The notes: a model not told the origin generated them from the sequence alone. A stretch of 25,119 nucleotides of DNA from Flavobacteriales bacterium (GCA_002710495.1 PAKE01000020.1:16224-41342); one strand, 5' to 3'; positions 1 to 9,341 are shown, counted from the stretch's first letter. Numbers and translations are program-made.

Positions 1-3000
1 CCTTCTGCTAGTGATTTGTCATCAGATGCCTCCACAACAGCACATCTAGTCCATTGTGTTTGATCTGAAGTAAAGACAATATCAACAGATGTTAAAGTAG
101 ATGCTGTTGAATAAGGAAATGAAGTATAATAAGGTTGTGCAGGACCACTATTAAAGTGAGATGCAAATCTATAAGGAGCCCAAGTACCACCTGAAATTTC
201 AAAAGAGAGACTTGATCCTCCTGCAAAGTCAGGCAGAGTAGTTTTAATAGTAACTTCTTGTATTACTGCTCCCTCGTATATTCCCTCTGGATCTTCATCA
301 GTAAAATAATCATCATAGACATCATCATCTTCATCAACATATGTACCAGATCTAATCCAATTAAGACCATATAAAAAGTTTCCATCATAATCTGGCACAC
401 CACTTAACCATTTATCATAAGGGTCGTCAAATTCAATAGTACCTGAAATAAATCCATTATTTTCATTTGATGCGGGATCAGAAGCAGGAAGATCTACCTG
501 ATTTAATTTAATTGAGAAACCATGTTCTGGGAATAATTGTTCCGCACCAACATCAATTGATTTTGTACTTGTAATTAAAGTATTTGTGCCATTAAGCACT
601 CTCCATTTTGCATAAGAAGTAATAGTTCCTTGATTTGTTGTAACTGGATCCTCTAGAATTACAGTATATACATTTCCTTCTTCTTCATCTTTAATCTTTA
701 AAGGGTCAACTACAGTAATAGTAATGGGACCCATTCCATTTTCATATGATGGGAATAATGATTGTCCATCTGCAATAACTTCCACAACAGTTGCTGAGTC
801 TAGTTCCACAGTATTTCCTCCATTACCCACACCTTCAATTCTAGTGATTCTTACACCGTCTCCATAGTGTGATCCTAAAACAGTTCCACCATTTTCAGGA
901 TCCACCTGATGGGGAATCGCTGAATATGTCTGTATATTTCTTCTTCCTGAAATATGAGGTTGATTTCTCCCATCATATAATGGATTATTTACATCATACG
1001 GATTTGCATTTATCTCTGCAGGATTAAATCCGTAAGCAATTGACATATAGTGATATGTTTTATGATTTACTAAAGTAGGATTACCTAGTGCAAATTTATC
1101 TTCTGTAACTTTAAATGAATATTCTACACCTTGATCAACCGCCCCCGCAGCTCCTGACTCCATTACATTAGGAATTTCTTGTACAGGAACATAAACATTC
1201 ATTATTGGATCAAGATATTGATTGATAATACCTGTAACATCATCTTTCACATCCGAACGGAATACTAATCTAGCTTTGTCTGGGTCGTCTAAATCAGTAA
1301 CTGAAGCTGTTGCATCTTTTAACTGATAAACTAAATAACCTTGGAATTGATAATTTTGATTATCTACATTAGCTGCTAAGGTAATATAAGGGTCTTTTTC
1401 AGAATAAGATTCATTGTAATTATTTGATGATTCCTCATTTGTTAAAGATATGATTAATTCTTGATCCATCTCTCTGATTGTTAAATCCGGAGCATCCGGT
1501 CCGTTTAATATATTAAAATTATTATCAAAAAGAGCTTGAGCCTCTCTGTCATATATTTTTACTAATTGGACAGATGCTTCGTTACCTCCTGCCTTTGCTC
1601 TTGCCCAAACTACACCAGTTGTAATTGTATTTACAGCTCCTGGTTCTAAAGTGAATGGCCCTGCAGATTGTAAAAATCTTCTGTCAGCAGGAAGATTTCC
1701 TGCTGTAACCTCTGTCCACTCTTGTCCTGGGAACATAGGGTCAGAAACACCAGGAAACATAAAATTACAAAGGTCTGTAGTAGCTCCAGGGCCTGATCCT
1801 TTACCATCTCCACCAAAAGTCATAGGAACATTGTCTTTCCAGATTCCTCTTAGGTAATTATAAATATGTGTGCCATTATTTGGGTTTCCTCTTACTGTAT
1901 TATCATTATTATAATAAACAAATTTTGACATAATAATTTGCTCCCCAGGCTCATCAAAAATTCCATCTCTGTCATTATCTAATCCATCGTTTGCATCTGC
2001 CAAAGGCCCTTGGAAAAAGTCAACTCCAATAGCAGGTGGATTAAATCCGTAACCCTGAGCTCCTTCATCTTCCGCATCTCCATTATAACAAAATCCTAAA
2101 CCAAGATTCACATCACAACCAACATAATCATCTAAATAGAAACCTAAATCAGCGTCTACCCATTGTCCAAAATAAACATCTGTAAGTGGCAGTGTAGAAC
2201 GGTTGATAATTTTATAGTTATAAAAAGTCATATCATTAATTTCATTATCGGCCGTGAAACCAAATGCCTGGGCATGAATCTCTAATCCGATAGGATCTGC
2301 TTCTGTTTCAGTATGAATATTTCCTTTATCATTAAATATCCACCAAAGTGTTTGATCTCCATACAAAGCTGCCTGATCGTTATCTCCGGTAATATTATAA
2401 TCTGGATAATCACCATCATAAGGCTCATAGAAACCATTACCATTTGCATCAAAGTAGGGAGCTAGAAAGTGATCTTGAGCTCCATTTCCATGAGCAGGCC
2501 AATCTGTAATAGATGAAGGAATCATATCATCCGTATAAGTTGGGTCAATACCAAATCTAGCAACATACTCCTCTACATCTGATCTATCTATCTTAAAGTG
2601 TTTGTCCCATGCATTACATTCTTCTTCTGTAATAGTTGCTGTCGCAACATCAAGCGGTCCAGGCCAGAAATCGTTACCACCCTGACGATAAGTCATGGCT
2701 GCTACTTTTAGTTGCCCACCAGCATCAACACCTCCAATCCATAAAGAACCCGCAAAAAGTGAGTTAATACCACCTCCTTTAGGAATCTCGTATTGAGCGT
2801 CAGAAAGATTCCACCACATATCTCCACCCCCAAGAATTGTTGCTCTTACATTATTAACATCCATATCTGTTTGGGATGATGATGGAGAACAGCCTGCAGC
2901 AACTCTATTATAAGTAACATTATTAATGTTCGGGTTAGGAACATTTTCTTTCGCTAAAACTCCAACAGTAATAAGTGCAAGTGACAGAGTTAATATTTGT

Positions 3001-3011
3001 TTCATTTTCAT
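1..3011 (-). CDS. Very large secreted protein, C-terminus beyond window (probable T9SS-type cargo)
   Basis: The frame is open for 1003 codons from the ATG at 3011 (MKMKQILTLS) to the window edge, with no stop, so the gene is cut at its 3' end. A second ATG at 3005 is equally possible. The N-terminus is a signal peptide (MKMKQ..LITVGVLA, cleavage probably after VLA). The mature part is rich in Asp, Asn, Gly and aromatics. It has short Asp-rich, calcium-site-like stretches (DANGNGFYEPYDGD, DNDRDGIFDEPGE) and a very acidic segment near residue 895. No enzyme motif is recognisable. It follows the TonB receptor by 33 bases on the same strand, so the two are probably one operon. Large secreted proteins of this style in Bacteroidota often end in a type IX secretion sorting domain, but that end is not in the window, so T9SS export is inference. 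The gene itself is certain; its function is unknown. Confidence 0.85.
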   Translation of the reverse strand, partial: MKMKQILTLSLALITVGVLAKENVPNPNINNVTYNRVAAGCSPSSSQTDMDVNNVRATILGGGDMWWNLSDAQYEIPKGGGINSLFAGSLWIGGVDAGGQLKVAAMTYRQGGNDFWPGPLDVATATITEEECNAWDKHFKIDRSDVEEYVARFGIDPTYTDDMIPSSITDWPAHGNGAQDHFLAPYFDANGNGFYEPYDGDYPDYNITGDNDQAALYGDQTLWWIFNDKGNIHTETEADPIGLEIHAQAFGFTADNEINDMTFYNYKIINRSTLPLTDVYFGQWVDADLGFYLDDYVGCDVNLGLGFCYNGDAEDEGAQGYGFNPPAIGVDFFQGPLADANDGLDNDRDGIFDEPGEQIIMSKFVYYNNDNTVRGNPNNGTHIYNYLRGIWKDNVPMTFGGDGKGSGPGATTDLCNFMFPGVSDPMFPGQEWTEVTAGNLPADRRFLQSAGPFTLEPGAVNTITTGVVWARAKAGGNEASVQLVKIYDREAQALFDNNFNILNGPDAPDLTIREMDQELIISLTNEESSNNYNESYSEKDPYITLAANVDNQNYQFQGYLVYQLKDATASVTDLDDPDKARLVFRSDVKDDVTGIINQYLDPIMNVYVPVQEIPNVMESGAAGAVDQGVEYSFKVTEDKFALGNPTLVNHKTYHYMSIAYGFNPAEINANPYDVNNPLYDGRNQPHISGRRNIQTYSAIPHQVDPENGGTVLGSHYGDGVRITRIEGVGNGGNTVELDSATVVEVIADGQSLFPSYENGMGPITITVVDPLKIKDEEEGNVYTVILEDPVTTNQGTITSYAKWRVLNGTNTLITSTKSIDVGAEQLFPEHGFSIKLNQVDLPASDPASNENNGFISGTIEFDDPYDKWLSGVPDYDGNFLYGLNWIRSGTYVDEDDDVYDDYFTDEDPEGIYEGAVIQEVTIKTTLPDFAGGSSLSFEISGGTWAPYRFASHFNSGPAQPYYTSFPYSTASTLTSVDIVFTSDQTQWTRCAVVEASDDKSLAE

Positions 3012-3044
3012 ATTTATAAATAATTTATTTTCTAATATCATAAT

Positions 3045-6000
3045 TTAAAAAGTAAGCGATAATCCCATTCTGAATGTTCTTGGCAAACTATAATTAGAAG
3101 GATTATTTACTGCTAATGAGTATAGGTACATAAAAGATTCCGGACTATTTCTACTCATAATATCGTTTTGAGTTTCTGCAGCAGTTAAATATCCATCATC
3201 TTCTGGATTACCAGTGGCTCTGTAAACACTAATTATATTTCTGGCATCTAACAAGTTTTGTATTTGTAAGTATACGTTTGCAAAAGAAGTCTTCTTTTTT
3301 GTCCACTTAATCTCAAAGTTTTTATTAAACTTAGCGTTTATTCTGAACTGCCATGGTAATCTTGATCCATATAAACTACCAGCTAAAATAGATCGGTCAT
3401 TAATACCATCAGCGGCTTCTTGAGTAATGTTAGATTGTCTAGAATAAGGTGTACCAGATCCAGCAGACATCATAACATTCACACCTGCATCTGCTAATAT
3501 CTTTTTGCCCCATATTACTGGTCCAGTATATTTATCTCCGTTTCTGTATCTATAATCGACAGATGCTGAAAGAGCATGACGCTGGTCGTATGCAAGTGGA
3601 GTAGTTGTTCTTAAATTTGGCTGTCCAGTATTAGCTAAACTTTCACCAGAAGTTGCAGAAGATCCAGTACCATCAGCAAATTGTAAAGTATAATTAGTAG
3701 TCATTTGTACTCTACCTGTTCTTCTAAGATCGTAACTAGTAGAAAAACCTTTAACCGTACCAAAATCTATATTCTGATACATCATATAAGTCGCAGGATA
3801 TGCTCCAAGTACATTGGTGATCTGTATCATATCTCTTAACTCTTTATAGAATAAAGACAGTTTAAGTGCTGATGAAAGAGATAATTTCTTGGCAAATCCT
3901 AATTCATAATCAATAGTTTTTTCTGGTTTTAAATCAGGGTTATTTAATAATGCCCCAACATTATCTTCCATGTATAAATAATCTAATGGTTCAATTCTAT
4001 TTGATCTTGGAGGTCTTTGTGTTAACACATCATAGTGTGCAAAGAACTGAGCCTCATCCGATATCGGGAAAGAGAATGCAATTCTTGGCATAAACACTGT
4101 TTCAGGAGTGTAGTCCGTAAACGCATCAGCTGTTTTATATCCTTTTATAGCATCGGAAGGGTTATCTAATAATGGAGATATACTTCCCTCAGCAGCTTCC
4201 GCAAGTAAAGTAGGGTCTGAAATCTGAATACCAGTTTCATTATACCAAATATCCTCATTTCTATAACCAACAATTCTAGTAGGATTCTCAATATCATCTA
4301 CATAAACAACATAATCATTTCCAATAGCCGCTGGATGGTTACCTCCAGCTAACGCAAGTGCATCATCAGTACTTGCTAAAAGAGGGTCGTATAATAAATA
4401 TTTATCTTTAAGTACAGGTTGATTTGCGTCATAATTATCAATTCTTAAACCAATATTAAATAGCAAATCATTAACAGCAAATTTATCTTGAATATATCCT
4501 GCAGTATATATTGGATTAAACGCTTCATAATTTCTACTAAGTTCATTTTCTGTAATAACTTGATTATTATTATTTGTCAATTCTCCATTACTATTTCTTC
4601 TTCCAAAATAATCTTGCAAACTAGTATTGCCTGTTATTGGATTCCCAAAAGCATCAAAACCAAAATAATACACATAATTACTTCCTCCATTTAACAACTC
4701 ATTTGCACTAAAATAATCTATACTTAACTGATCAGGGGAGAGATTATCTAAATCAATCCACTCAACATTATTTATATTATTTTCTCCAAATAAAGAGCCT
4801 CTTAAACTCTCATCAAAAGTAGATTGTTCTGACTCAACGTATAATCTATTAAATTCTATTGTATCCTGATATACTCCAGTAAGTTGGTCAATAACAGGCA
4901 TTGGATTACTTAAATCTCTATCTACTATATGTTTATTGGTAAGCTGACGAGCTAATCCCCACAAACCATTTGCGGAGACTCCCCAATAACTATCTACTCT
5001 TTCCTCTCTTTCAAAACCAAAAGAGATTTCATGATCTCCTACGTCAGCAGATGCAGAAAATTTGAACGTTTGTTGTTGATTTTTTTCCTTATTAGCACCT
5101 GTATATTGAGTACCCCAATTACCAAACAAGGAGTATACGTTCGCAGGAGTTTCTCCATTTCTTAAACCTTGTCCCTGTAAATCAAATTGCGTCCTAATCA
5201 CTCCATCTGCTCCATAACCATTTATATATTGAGAACTCATCCCGTACTCTGAAAAAATATTATAGTAAGCCTGAGTATAATTAGCAGCATCTGGATTATG
5301 TGTTGTAGACCCATCAAATTCATAGAGTGTGTCTTGCCACCCTACTTGTATCTTACCAGAATATGGTATTCCAGTAATCGAATCAATAGCAACTCCATCC
5401 TGATATACAGGAGTTTTATAAGTAGTAAATGTTCCTACATGTCCGTAATTAAATAAATCAAATTCATGATTTTTATCAAAAGTTTTATACAGGTTGGAAG
5501 TATAATCAGCTTGAATAGTAATAAATGCATTCTTGATTAGATTAGCACTTTTTTCGCTATTTGACTCTTCATCACCAAACTTTTGAGTTAACTTACCAAA
5601 AACTCTCCACGTTTCTTGTGTAGAATTACTGTTGTTTTCTGAGCTAAACATAGACCTCCAATAGCTAAAGTTTCTGTAATTACTATTATAAGCTGTCCCT
5701 CCAATTGAAAGAAATGTATTCTTGGCTGGCCTGAAATCTAATTTAGCAGAAAGATTAAACCTTTTGCTTCCAACATTTTGTTTTGCTTGTACATTCTCAA
5801 AATCATTAGTAGTTAAGAAGTCTGAACTACTCAAAAAACCAGCTGCTGCATTTGGTGCAATAACAAAAGGTCTAGTTTTTAAATCTGCTAACACATCATC
5901 TTTCACTTTCCATATCCCGATAGCAGAAGGATCAGTATCATCTACGGTACGAAACTCAGATGCAAGAAAAAATCCAATTATTGAGCTTCCTTTTGTTCCG

Positions 6001-6800
6001 TCTGATTTAGTTTTTTTCAAAATAGGACCTGAAATTGCAAAACCAAGTAAATCGTAGTTATAATCATCAAATAATCTTGAAGATTCATATTCAAAAGCTC
6101 CGAACATTTTATTTGAAGGACCTTTTGTTGTTACCTCAATAATACCTCCGGTAGCATCCCCATATTTTGCGGGCAAACCCCCTGTTACTACGGTAATCTG
6201 CTCAATTGCAGAAGTAGGCACCCCCATAGTTCCTCTTACTTTAATACCATCTACAATATAAGAAGTTGCGTCAGAACGAGAACCCCTTACATTTATACCA
6301 TCCCCTTCATCTTTCTGATAAATACCTGCTGTTGTTGAGGCAATAGAATTAATACTCTTTGTAGGTAACGCAACAATTTCCTTTGATGTTTTTGTTTCTC
6401 CAGAAAGATTACCTTGATCTATAAGTGGTTTTGTATATCCTCTAACCTCTACTTCATTTACTAAAACACCCTCAGTCATTTTGATAGCATTATCTCCAGT
6501 AAGATAGGTAATTTTGTTTGCAGAAATAATTACTCCTTCTAAAGAAAAGGTTGTATATCCTGTAAATGAAGCTTTTACTGTATACGTACCTGGATCAATT
6601 GGTTTAATAGTAAAACTACCATCTAATCCTGTAGAACTACCTGCAGTTTGTACCCCATTTTTCATGATTACAACATTGGCAAAATCAACTGGGTTCCCTG
6701 TTACTCTGTCAGTAATTACCCCTTTAAGAGTTCCTGTTTGTGAGAATGCAACTGAAGTAAATAATCCTAAAATTACTGTTAAATATATTTTTCTAAGCAT
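3045..6800 (-). CDS. TonB-dependent receptor with N-terminal carboxypeptidase-regulatory-like domain
   Basis: I place the start at the ATG at 6800 (MLRKIYLTVILGLFTSVAFSQ, a clean signal peptide; 1251 aa). An in-frame TTG at 6830 would lie almost on the predicted transcription start. The order is: signal peptide; a beta-sandwich CarboxypepD_reg-like domain (GTLKGVITDRVTG..., roughly residues 23-100); a plug domain containing NVRGSRSDATSYIVDGIKV and a GGLPAKYGDATGGIIEVTTK segment (about 120-230); and a long 22-strand-type barrel ending in RTFRMGLSLTF. The protein should sit in the outer membrane and take up a large or scarce ligand using TonB energy, but the ligand cannot be read from the sequence. 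No SusD-like partner is visible. Instead a huge secreted protein follows directly, so the pair may work together at the cell surface (inference). A good promoter lies upstream. Confidence 0.93.
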   Translation of the reverse strand: MLRKIYLTVILGLFTSVAFSQTGTLKGVITDRVTGNPVDFANVVIMKNGVQTAGSSTGLDGSFTIKPIDPGTYTVKASFTGYTTFSLEGVIISANKITYLTGDNAIKMTEGVLVNEVEVRGYTKPLIDQGNLSGETKTSKEIVALPTKSINSIASTTAGIYQKDEGDGINVRGSRSDATSYIVDGIKVRGTMGVPTSAIEQITVVTGGLPAKYGDATGGIIEVTTKGPSNKMFGAFEYESSRLFDDYNYDLLGFAISGPILKKTKSDGTKGSSIIGFFLASEFRTVDDTDPSAIGIWKVKDDVLADLKTRPFVIAPNAAAGFLSSSDFLTTNDFENVQAKQNVGSKRFNLSAKLDFRPAKNTFLSIGGTAYNSNYRNFSYWRSMFSSENNSNSTQETWRVFGKLTQKFGDEESNSEKSANLIKNAFITIQADYTSNLYKTFDKNHEFDLFNYGHVGTFTTYKTPVYQDGVAIDSITGIPYSGKIQVGWQDTLYEFDGSTTHNPDAANYTQAYYNIFSEYGMSSQYINGYGADGVIRTQFDLQGQGLRNGETPANVYSLFGNWGTQYTGANKEKNQQQTFKFSASADVGDHEISFGFEREERVDSYWGVSANGLWGLARQLTNKHIVDRDLSNPMPVIDQLTGVYQDTIEFNRLYVESEQSTFDESLRGSLFGENNINNVEWIDLDNLSPDQLSIDYFSANELLNGGSNYVYYFGFDAFGNPITGNTSLQDYFGRRNSNGELTNNNNQVITENELSRNYEAFNPIYTAGYIQDKFAVNDLLFNIGLRIDNYDANQPVLKDKYLLYDPLLASTDDALALAGGNHPAAIGNDYVVYVDDIENPTRIVGYRNEDIWYNETGIQISDPTLLAEAAEGSISPLLDNPSDAIKGYKTADAFTDYTPETVFMPRIAFSFPISDEAQFFAHYDVLTQRPPRSNRIEPLDYLYMEDNVGALLNNPDLKPEKTIDYELGFAKKLSLSSALKLSLFYKELRDMIQITNVLGAYPATYMMYQNIDFGTVKGFSTSYDLRRTGRVQMTTNYTLQFADGTGSSATSGESLANTGQPNLRTTTPLAYDQRHALSASVDYRYRNGDKYTGPVIWGKKILADAGVNVMMSAGSGTPYSRQSNITQEAADGINDRSILAGSLYGSRLPWQFRINAKFNKNFEIKWTKKKTSFANVYLQIQNLLDARNIISVYRATGNPEDDGYLTAAETQNDIMSRNSPESFMYLYSLAVNNPSNYSLPRTFRMGLSLTF

Positions 6801-6837
6801 AGGTGTAATGTTATGTTTTTTATTTTCCAAAAGGCTG

Positions 6838-6868
6838 TAAAGATAATAACTTTTGTTATCTGTACAAA
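6838..6868 (-). promoter_or_regulatory. Bacteroidota-type promoter for the TonB receptor operon
   Basis: On the minus strand TTTG (6865-6868) is followed after exactly 19 bases by TATCTTTA (6838-6845). This matches the Bacteroidota consensus TTTG-N19-TAnnTTTG except for the last base. Initiation would fall near 6831, about 30 bases before the ATG at 6800, which supports that start over the upstream TTG. Confidence 0.6.
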
Positions 6869-6915
6869 AAAAACAACATCTATTATCCCTAAAAAATTAT
6901 TTGTAAAATTGCAGT

Positions 6916-7329
6916 ATGAAAAAGATAATTATTTTGGTTTTCAGCCTTCTATCACTATCTACATGTACTGATAGTGACGACTACATACAGAATGTATATG
7001 TAAATATTGAAATTCCTGTAAATCAACCAGAATATTCAGATTTAGATGCAATTGGAAATTCTGTTTTTATTACAGGAGGAGTAAAAGGTATAATAATTTA
7101 TCACGCAAATGTAAATGATTATAGGGCTTTTGACCGAAATTGTAGCTTTGAACCATCAACACAATGCGCCTATATTGACTCCATAAATTCTACAATAGCT
7201 TCTTGTAATTGTTGCTCTTCAAAATTTCTGATTGACCAAAACGGAATAACCGCAAACGGACCAGCATTACGACCTCTAAAAGAATACTATACTTCCTTTT
7301 ATGGAGGAATACTGAAAATTAAAAATTAG
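6916..7329 (+). CDS. Small lipoprotein with a degenerate Rieske-like fold
   Basis: 137 aa. The N-terminus [17 protein letters not shown] is a lipoprotein signal with Cys17 as the lipidated residue (LSTC is a slightly weak lipobox). The following TDSDDY is acidic, as in Bacteroidota surface-export signals. Residues 70-125 resemble Rieske-type [2Fe-2S] domains: [10 protein letters not shown], then [16 protein letters not shown], then [11 protein letters not shown], which resembles the 'G-PA-PL--Y' tail of that fold. Both histidine ligands expected in CxH...CxxH are missing: the sequence has CSF and CNCCS. Cys76, 84, 97, 99 and 100 remain. It may bind another metal arrangement or none. It is divergent from the TonB receptor operon, and its stop codon overlaps the stop codon of the convergent ahcY. 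Lipoprotein: good support. Rieske relationship: moderate. Function unknown. Confidence 0.75.
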   Translation: MKKIIILVFSLLSLSTCTDSDDYIQNVYVNIEIPVNQPEYSDLDAIGNSVFITGGVKGIIIYHANVNDYRAFDRNCSFEPSTQCAYIDSINSTIASCNCCSSKFLIDQNGITANGPALRPLKEYYTSFYGGILKIKN

Positions 7330-8633
7330 TATCTGTAATATTCTGGTTTGTAAGGACCTTCAACTTTTACTCCAATATATTCAGCTTGATCAGGACGTAG
7401 AGATTCTAGTTCAACTCCAATTTTAGAAAGATGTAATCTGGCAACTTTTTCATCTAAATGTTTTGGCAACATATATACTTTGTTCTCGTATTTGTCCGTA
7501 TTATTCCAAAGTTCTAACTGAGCTAACACTTGGTTAGTAAAAGAATTTGACATAACAAAAGAAGGATGACCTGTAGCACAACCTAAATTTACTAATCTAC
7601 CTTCTGCGAGTAAAATAATATCTTTACCATTGACTGTGTACATATCGACCTGAGGTTTAATTTCATTTTTTGTGTGTCCCCAGTTATCATTAAGCCAAGA
7701 TACATCAATTTCATTATCAAAATGACCAATATTACAAACAATTGTTTTGTCTTTCATGCTTTCAAAATGACGAGACTGAATAATATCTTTATTGCCAGTA
7801 GTTGTTACAATAATGTCTGCATTTTTACAAGCGTCATCCATTCTTTTCACTGCAAAACCATCCATAGCAGCTTGAAGAGCACAAATAGGATCGATCTCCG
7901 TAACAATTACTCTTGCTCCAGCTCCTCTAAGTGAAGCTGCAGACCCCTTCCCAACATCACCATAACCAGCAACAACAGCAACTTTTCCTGCGATCATTAC
8001 ATCTGTCGCTCTTCTAATTGCATCTACTAAAGATTCTTTACATCCATATTTATTGTCAAATTTAGATTTTGTAACAGAATCGTTAATATTTATTGCAGGG
8101 AGGCTAAGTGTTCCTTTCTCCATCCTTTCATATAATCTATGAACTCCAGTTGTAGTTTCCTCTGAAAGACCTTTTATTTCTTCTACCATTTCTGGAAATC
8201 TATCTAAAACCATATTTGTTAAATCTCCTCCATCATCTAAAATCATATTTAGTGGTTTACCTCCATCAAAAGCAGTTAGAGTTTGTAAAATACACCAATC
8301 AAATTCTTCTTCATTCATTCCTTTCCAAGCAAACACTGGAACTCCAGTTGCAGCAATAGCTGCAGCCGCCTGATCTTGAGTAGAAAAAATATTACAAGAT
8401 GACCACGTAACCTCAGCTCCTAAATGAATTAATGTTTCTATTAATACAGCAGTTTGGATAGTCATGTGTAAGCAACCTGCAATTCTGGCTCCCGCAAGAG
8501 GTTTACTATCTCCATATTCATCTCTAATTGACATAAGTCCTGGCATTTCTGCTTCTGCTAATGTTATCTCTTTTCTCCCCCATTCTTGCAAGGAGATATC
8601 TTTTACTTTGTAATTCATAGTTTCCATTTTCAT
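7326..8633 (-). CDS. ahcY: S-adenosyl-L-homocysteine hydrolase (adenosylhomocysteinase)
   Basis: Cytoplasmic NAD-dependent enzyme that splits S-adenosylhomocysteine into adenosine and homocysteine, removing the product inhibitor of methyltransferases. 435 aa from the ATG at 8633; ATGs at 8627 and 8618 are alternatives, and about 430-440 aa is usual. Near-complete family identity is visible: [41 protein letters not shown], the NAD-binding glycine motif GYGDVGKG (about 223-230), [27 protein letters not shown], and the C-terminal KPEYYRY that reaches into the neighbouring subunit's NAD site. A perfect -7 element (8653-8660) sits just upstream and gives a very short leader. A divergent phosphopantetheinyl transferase gene shares the promoter region. 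Its 3' end overlaps the end of the convergent lipoprotein gene by 4 bases. Confidence 0.98.
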   Translation of the reverse strand: MKMETMNYKVKDISLQEWGRKEITLAEAEMPGLMSIRDEYGDSKPLAGARIAGCLHMTIQTAVLIETLIHLGAEVTWSSCNIFSTQDQAAAAIAATGVPVFAWKGMNEEEFDWCILQTLTAFDGGKPLNMILDDGGDLTNMVLDRFPEMVEEIKGLSEETTTGVHRLYERMEKGTLSLPAININDSVTKSKFDNKYGCKESLVDAIRRATDVMIAGKVAVVAGYGDVGKGSAASLRGAGARVIVTEIDPICALQAAMDGFAVKRMDDACKNADIIVTTTGNKDIIQSRHFESMKDKTIVCNIGHFDNEIDVSWLNDNWGHTKNEIKPQVDMYTVNGKDIILLAEGRLVNLGCATGHPSFVMSNSFTNQVLAQLELWNNTDKYENKVYMLPKHLDEKVARLHLSKIGVELESLRPDQAEYIGVKVEGPYKPEYYRY

Positions 8634-8652
8634 ATTATTGTTTTTCGGACGG

Positions 8653-8660
8653 CAAATATA
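8653..8660 (-). promoter_or_regulatory. -7 element of the ahcY promoter
   Basis: The minus strand reads TATATTTG, a perfect TAnnTTTG. No clear TTTG lies 19-21 bases upstream. Initiation would be near 8646, only about 12-27 bases before the candidate ATGs, which favours a short ahcY leader. Confidence 0.55.
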
Positions 8661-8671
8661 TGCATAATTAT

Positions 8672-8679
8672 TACTTTTG
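8672..8679 (+). promoter_or_regulatory. -7 element of the phosphopantetheinyl transferase promoter
   Basis: TACTTTTG is a perfect TAnnTTTG. Its predicted start, near 8686, is about 12 bases before the ATG at 8698. The element lies 11 bases from the opposing ahcY -7 element, so the two promoters are back to back and their upstream elements overlap. An in-frame TTG at 8677 falls inside this element and is therefore unlikely to be a start codon. Confidence 0.5.
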
Positions 8680-8697
8680 CCATCAACAATATACGAT

Positions 8698-9276
8698 ATG
8701 CCCTTACTTCTAAAAAAAGAGGAAAATAACAACACTGTTTTAATCTGGGAAATCTCAGAACCTTTGAAAAAGCTAATTAGTTTATCCTCTAACACAGATT
8801 GTTCTCACTTAAAAAACGACAAAAGGAAAAAGGAGTTTCTGGCTTGCAGAATTTTATTAAATATTTATAATAAAGAGCTGAAAATTTCTTATTCTAAAAA
8901 TGGCGCTCCAAATTTAAATAATCATCAATATATTTCTATTTCACATTCTGATGATTTAGTTTGTATTATTATTTCTGACAAGAAAATTGGGATAGATATT
9001 GAGATGATATCTGATAAAAGTCTACGATTGAAAGAAAAATTTATAAACTCACATCACACTAAATTAAACAAAGAAAAATCTACTCTTATTTGGTGTATAA
9101 AAGAAGCTGTTTTCAAATTCCATGAAATTGGAAATGTAGATTTCATAAAGCATATTTCTGTTCGAGAATTTATAATAAAAGAAAATGGGGAAATAGATAT
9201 TAGTTTTAAGAAAAACACATTAAAATCTTACTATTTTAAAGTTGGAAATTCTTATTTAGCATATGTTTGTAAATAA
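8698..9276 (+). CDS. 4'-phosphopantetheinyl transferase superfamily protein
   Basis: Transfers 4'-phosphopantetheine from CoA to a serine of acyl- or peptidyl-carrier proteins. 192 aa from the ATG at 8698, the Sfp/AcpT-type superfamily length. The two magnesium/CoA signatures are present: GIDIE (98-102, with Asp100 and Glu102) and WCIKEAVFK (132-140, with Glu136). ISISHS (79-84) matches the segment preceding the first signature. The first third ([11 protein letters not shown]...) is the variable half found in Bacteroidota versions. The carrier substrate cannot be told; fatty-acid ACP or a pigment/polyketide ACP are both possible. The gene is divergent from ahcY and is followed two bases later by a 19-codon stub that looks like the start of a lost downstream gene. 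Confidence 0.92.
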   Translation: MPLLLKKEENNNTVLIWEISEPLKKLISLSSNTDCSHLKNDKRKKEFLACRILLNIYNKELKISYSKNGAPNLNNHQYISISHSDDLVCIIISDKKIGIDIEMISDKSLRLKEKFINSHHTKLNKEKSTLIWCIKEAVFKFHEIGNVDFIKHISVREFIIKENGEIDISFKKNTLKSYYFKVGNSYLAYVCK

Positions 9277-9278
9277 TT

Positions 9279-9338
9279 ATGGGAATATATACTCAGATAA
9301 TCGAGAGCAAGAAGGGAAGAAAACTTTTAATAAAATAG
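9279..9338 (+). pseudogene. Possible 5' remnant of a prenylglyceryl-phosphate synthase (PcrB/GGGPS-like) gene
   Basis: A 19-codon reading frame starts two bases after the PPTase stop and reads MGIYTQIIESKKGRKLLIK, then TAG. The pattern resembles, from memory, the N-terminus of Bacteroidota geranylgeranyl/heptaprenylglyceryl phosphate synthases (M-IY--I---K-KGKKLL...IDPDK), which are often found near phosphopantetheinyl transferase genes. Nothing resembling the (beta/alpha)8 barrel follows; the next gene on the other strand ends at 9342. The likeliest reading is an internal deletion that left only the first codons. It could also be a chance short frame or a real small peptide. The identification is tentative. 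Confidence 0.35.
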
Positions 9339-9341
9339 TTA

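Noticed and set aside
1651..1857. 68-codon plus-strand frame inside the large secreted-protein gene
   Set aside because: It lies wholly antisense to a continuous 1003-codon minus-strand frame, has no promoter or signal, and its composition follows the opposite gene.
6801..6830. TTG-initiated 10-residue extension of the large TonB receptor
   Set aside because: It places charged residues before an already complete signal peptide and coincides with the predicted transcription start; the ATG at 6800 is better.
4488..6840. Several plus-strand frames of 68-111 codons opposite the TonB receptor
   Set aside because: They are antisense shadows of a well-supported receptor gene; the protein sequences are low-complexity Ile/Ser/Lys-rich with no recognisable features.
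8634..8795. 54-residue N-terminal extension of AhcY
   Set aside because: It crosses the ahcY promoter and reads antisense to the start of the PPTase gene; family length and conserved start argue for an ATG at 8618-8633.
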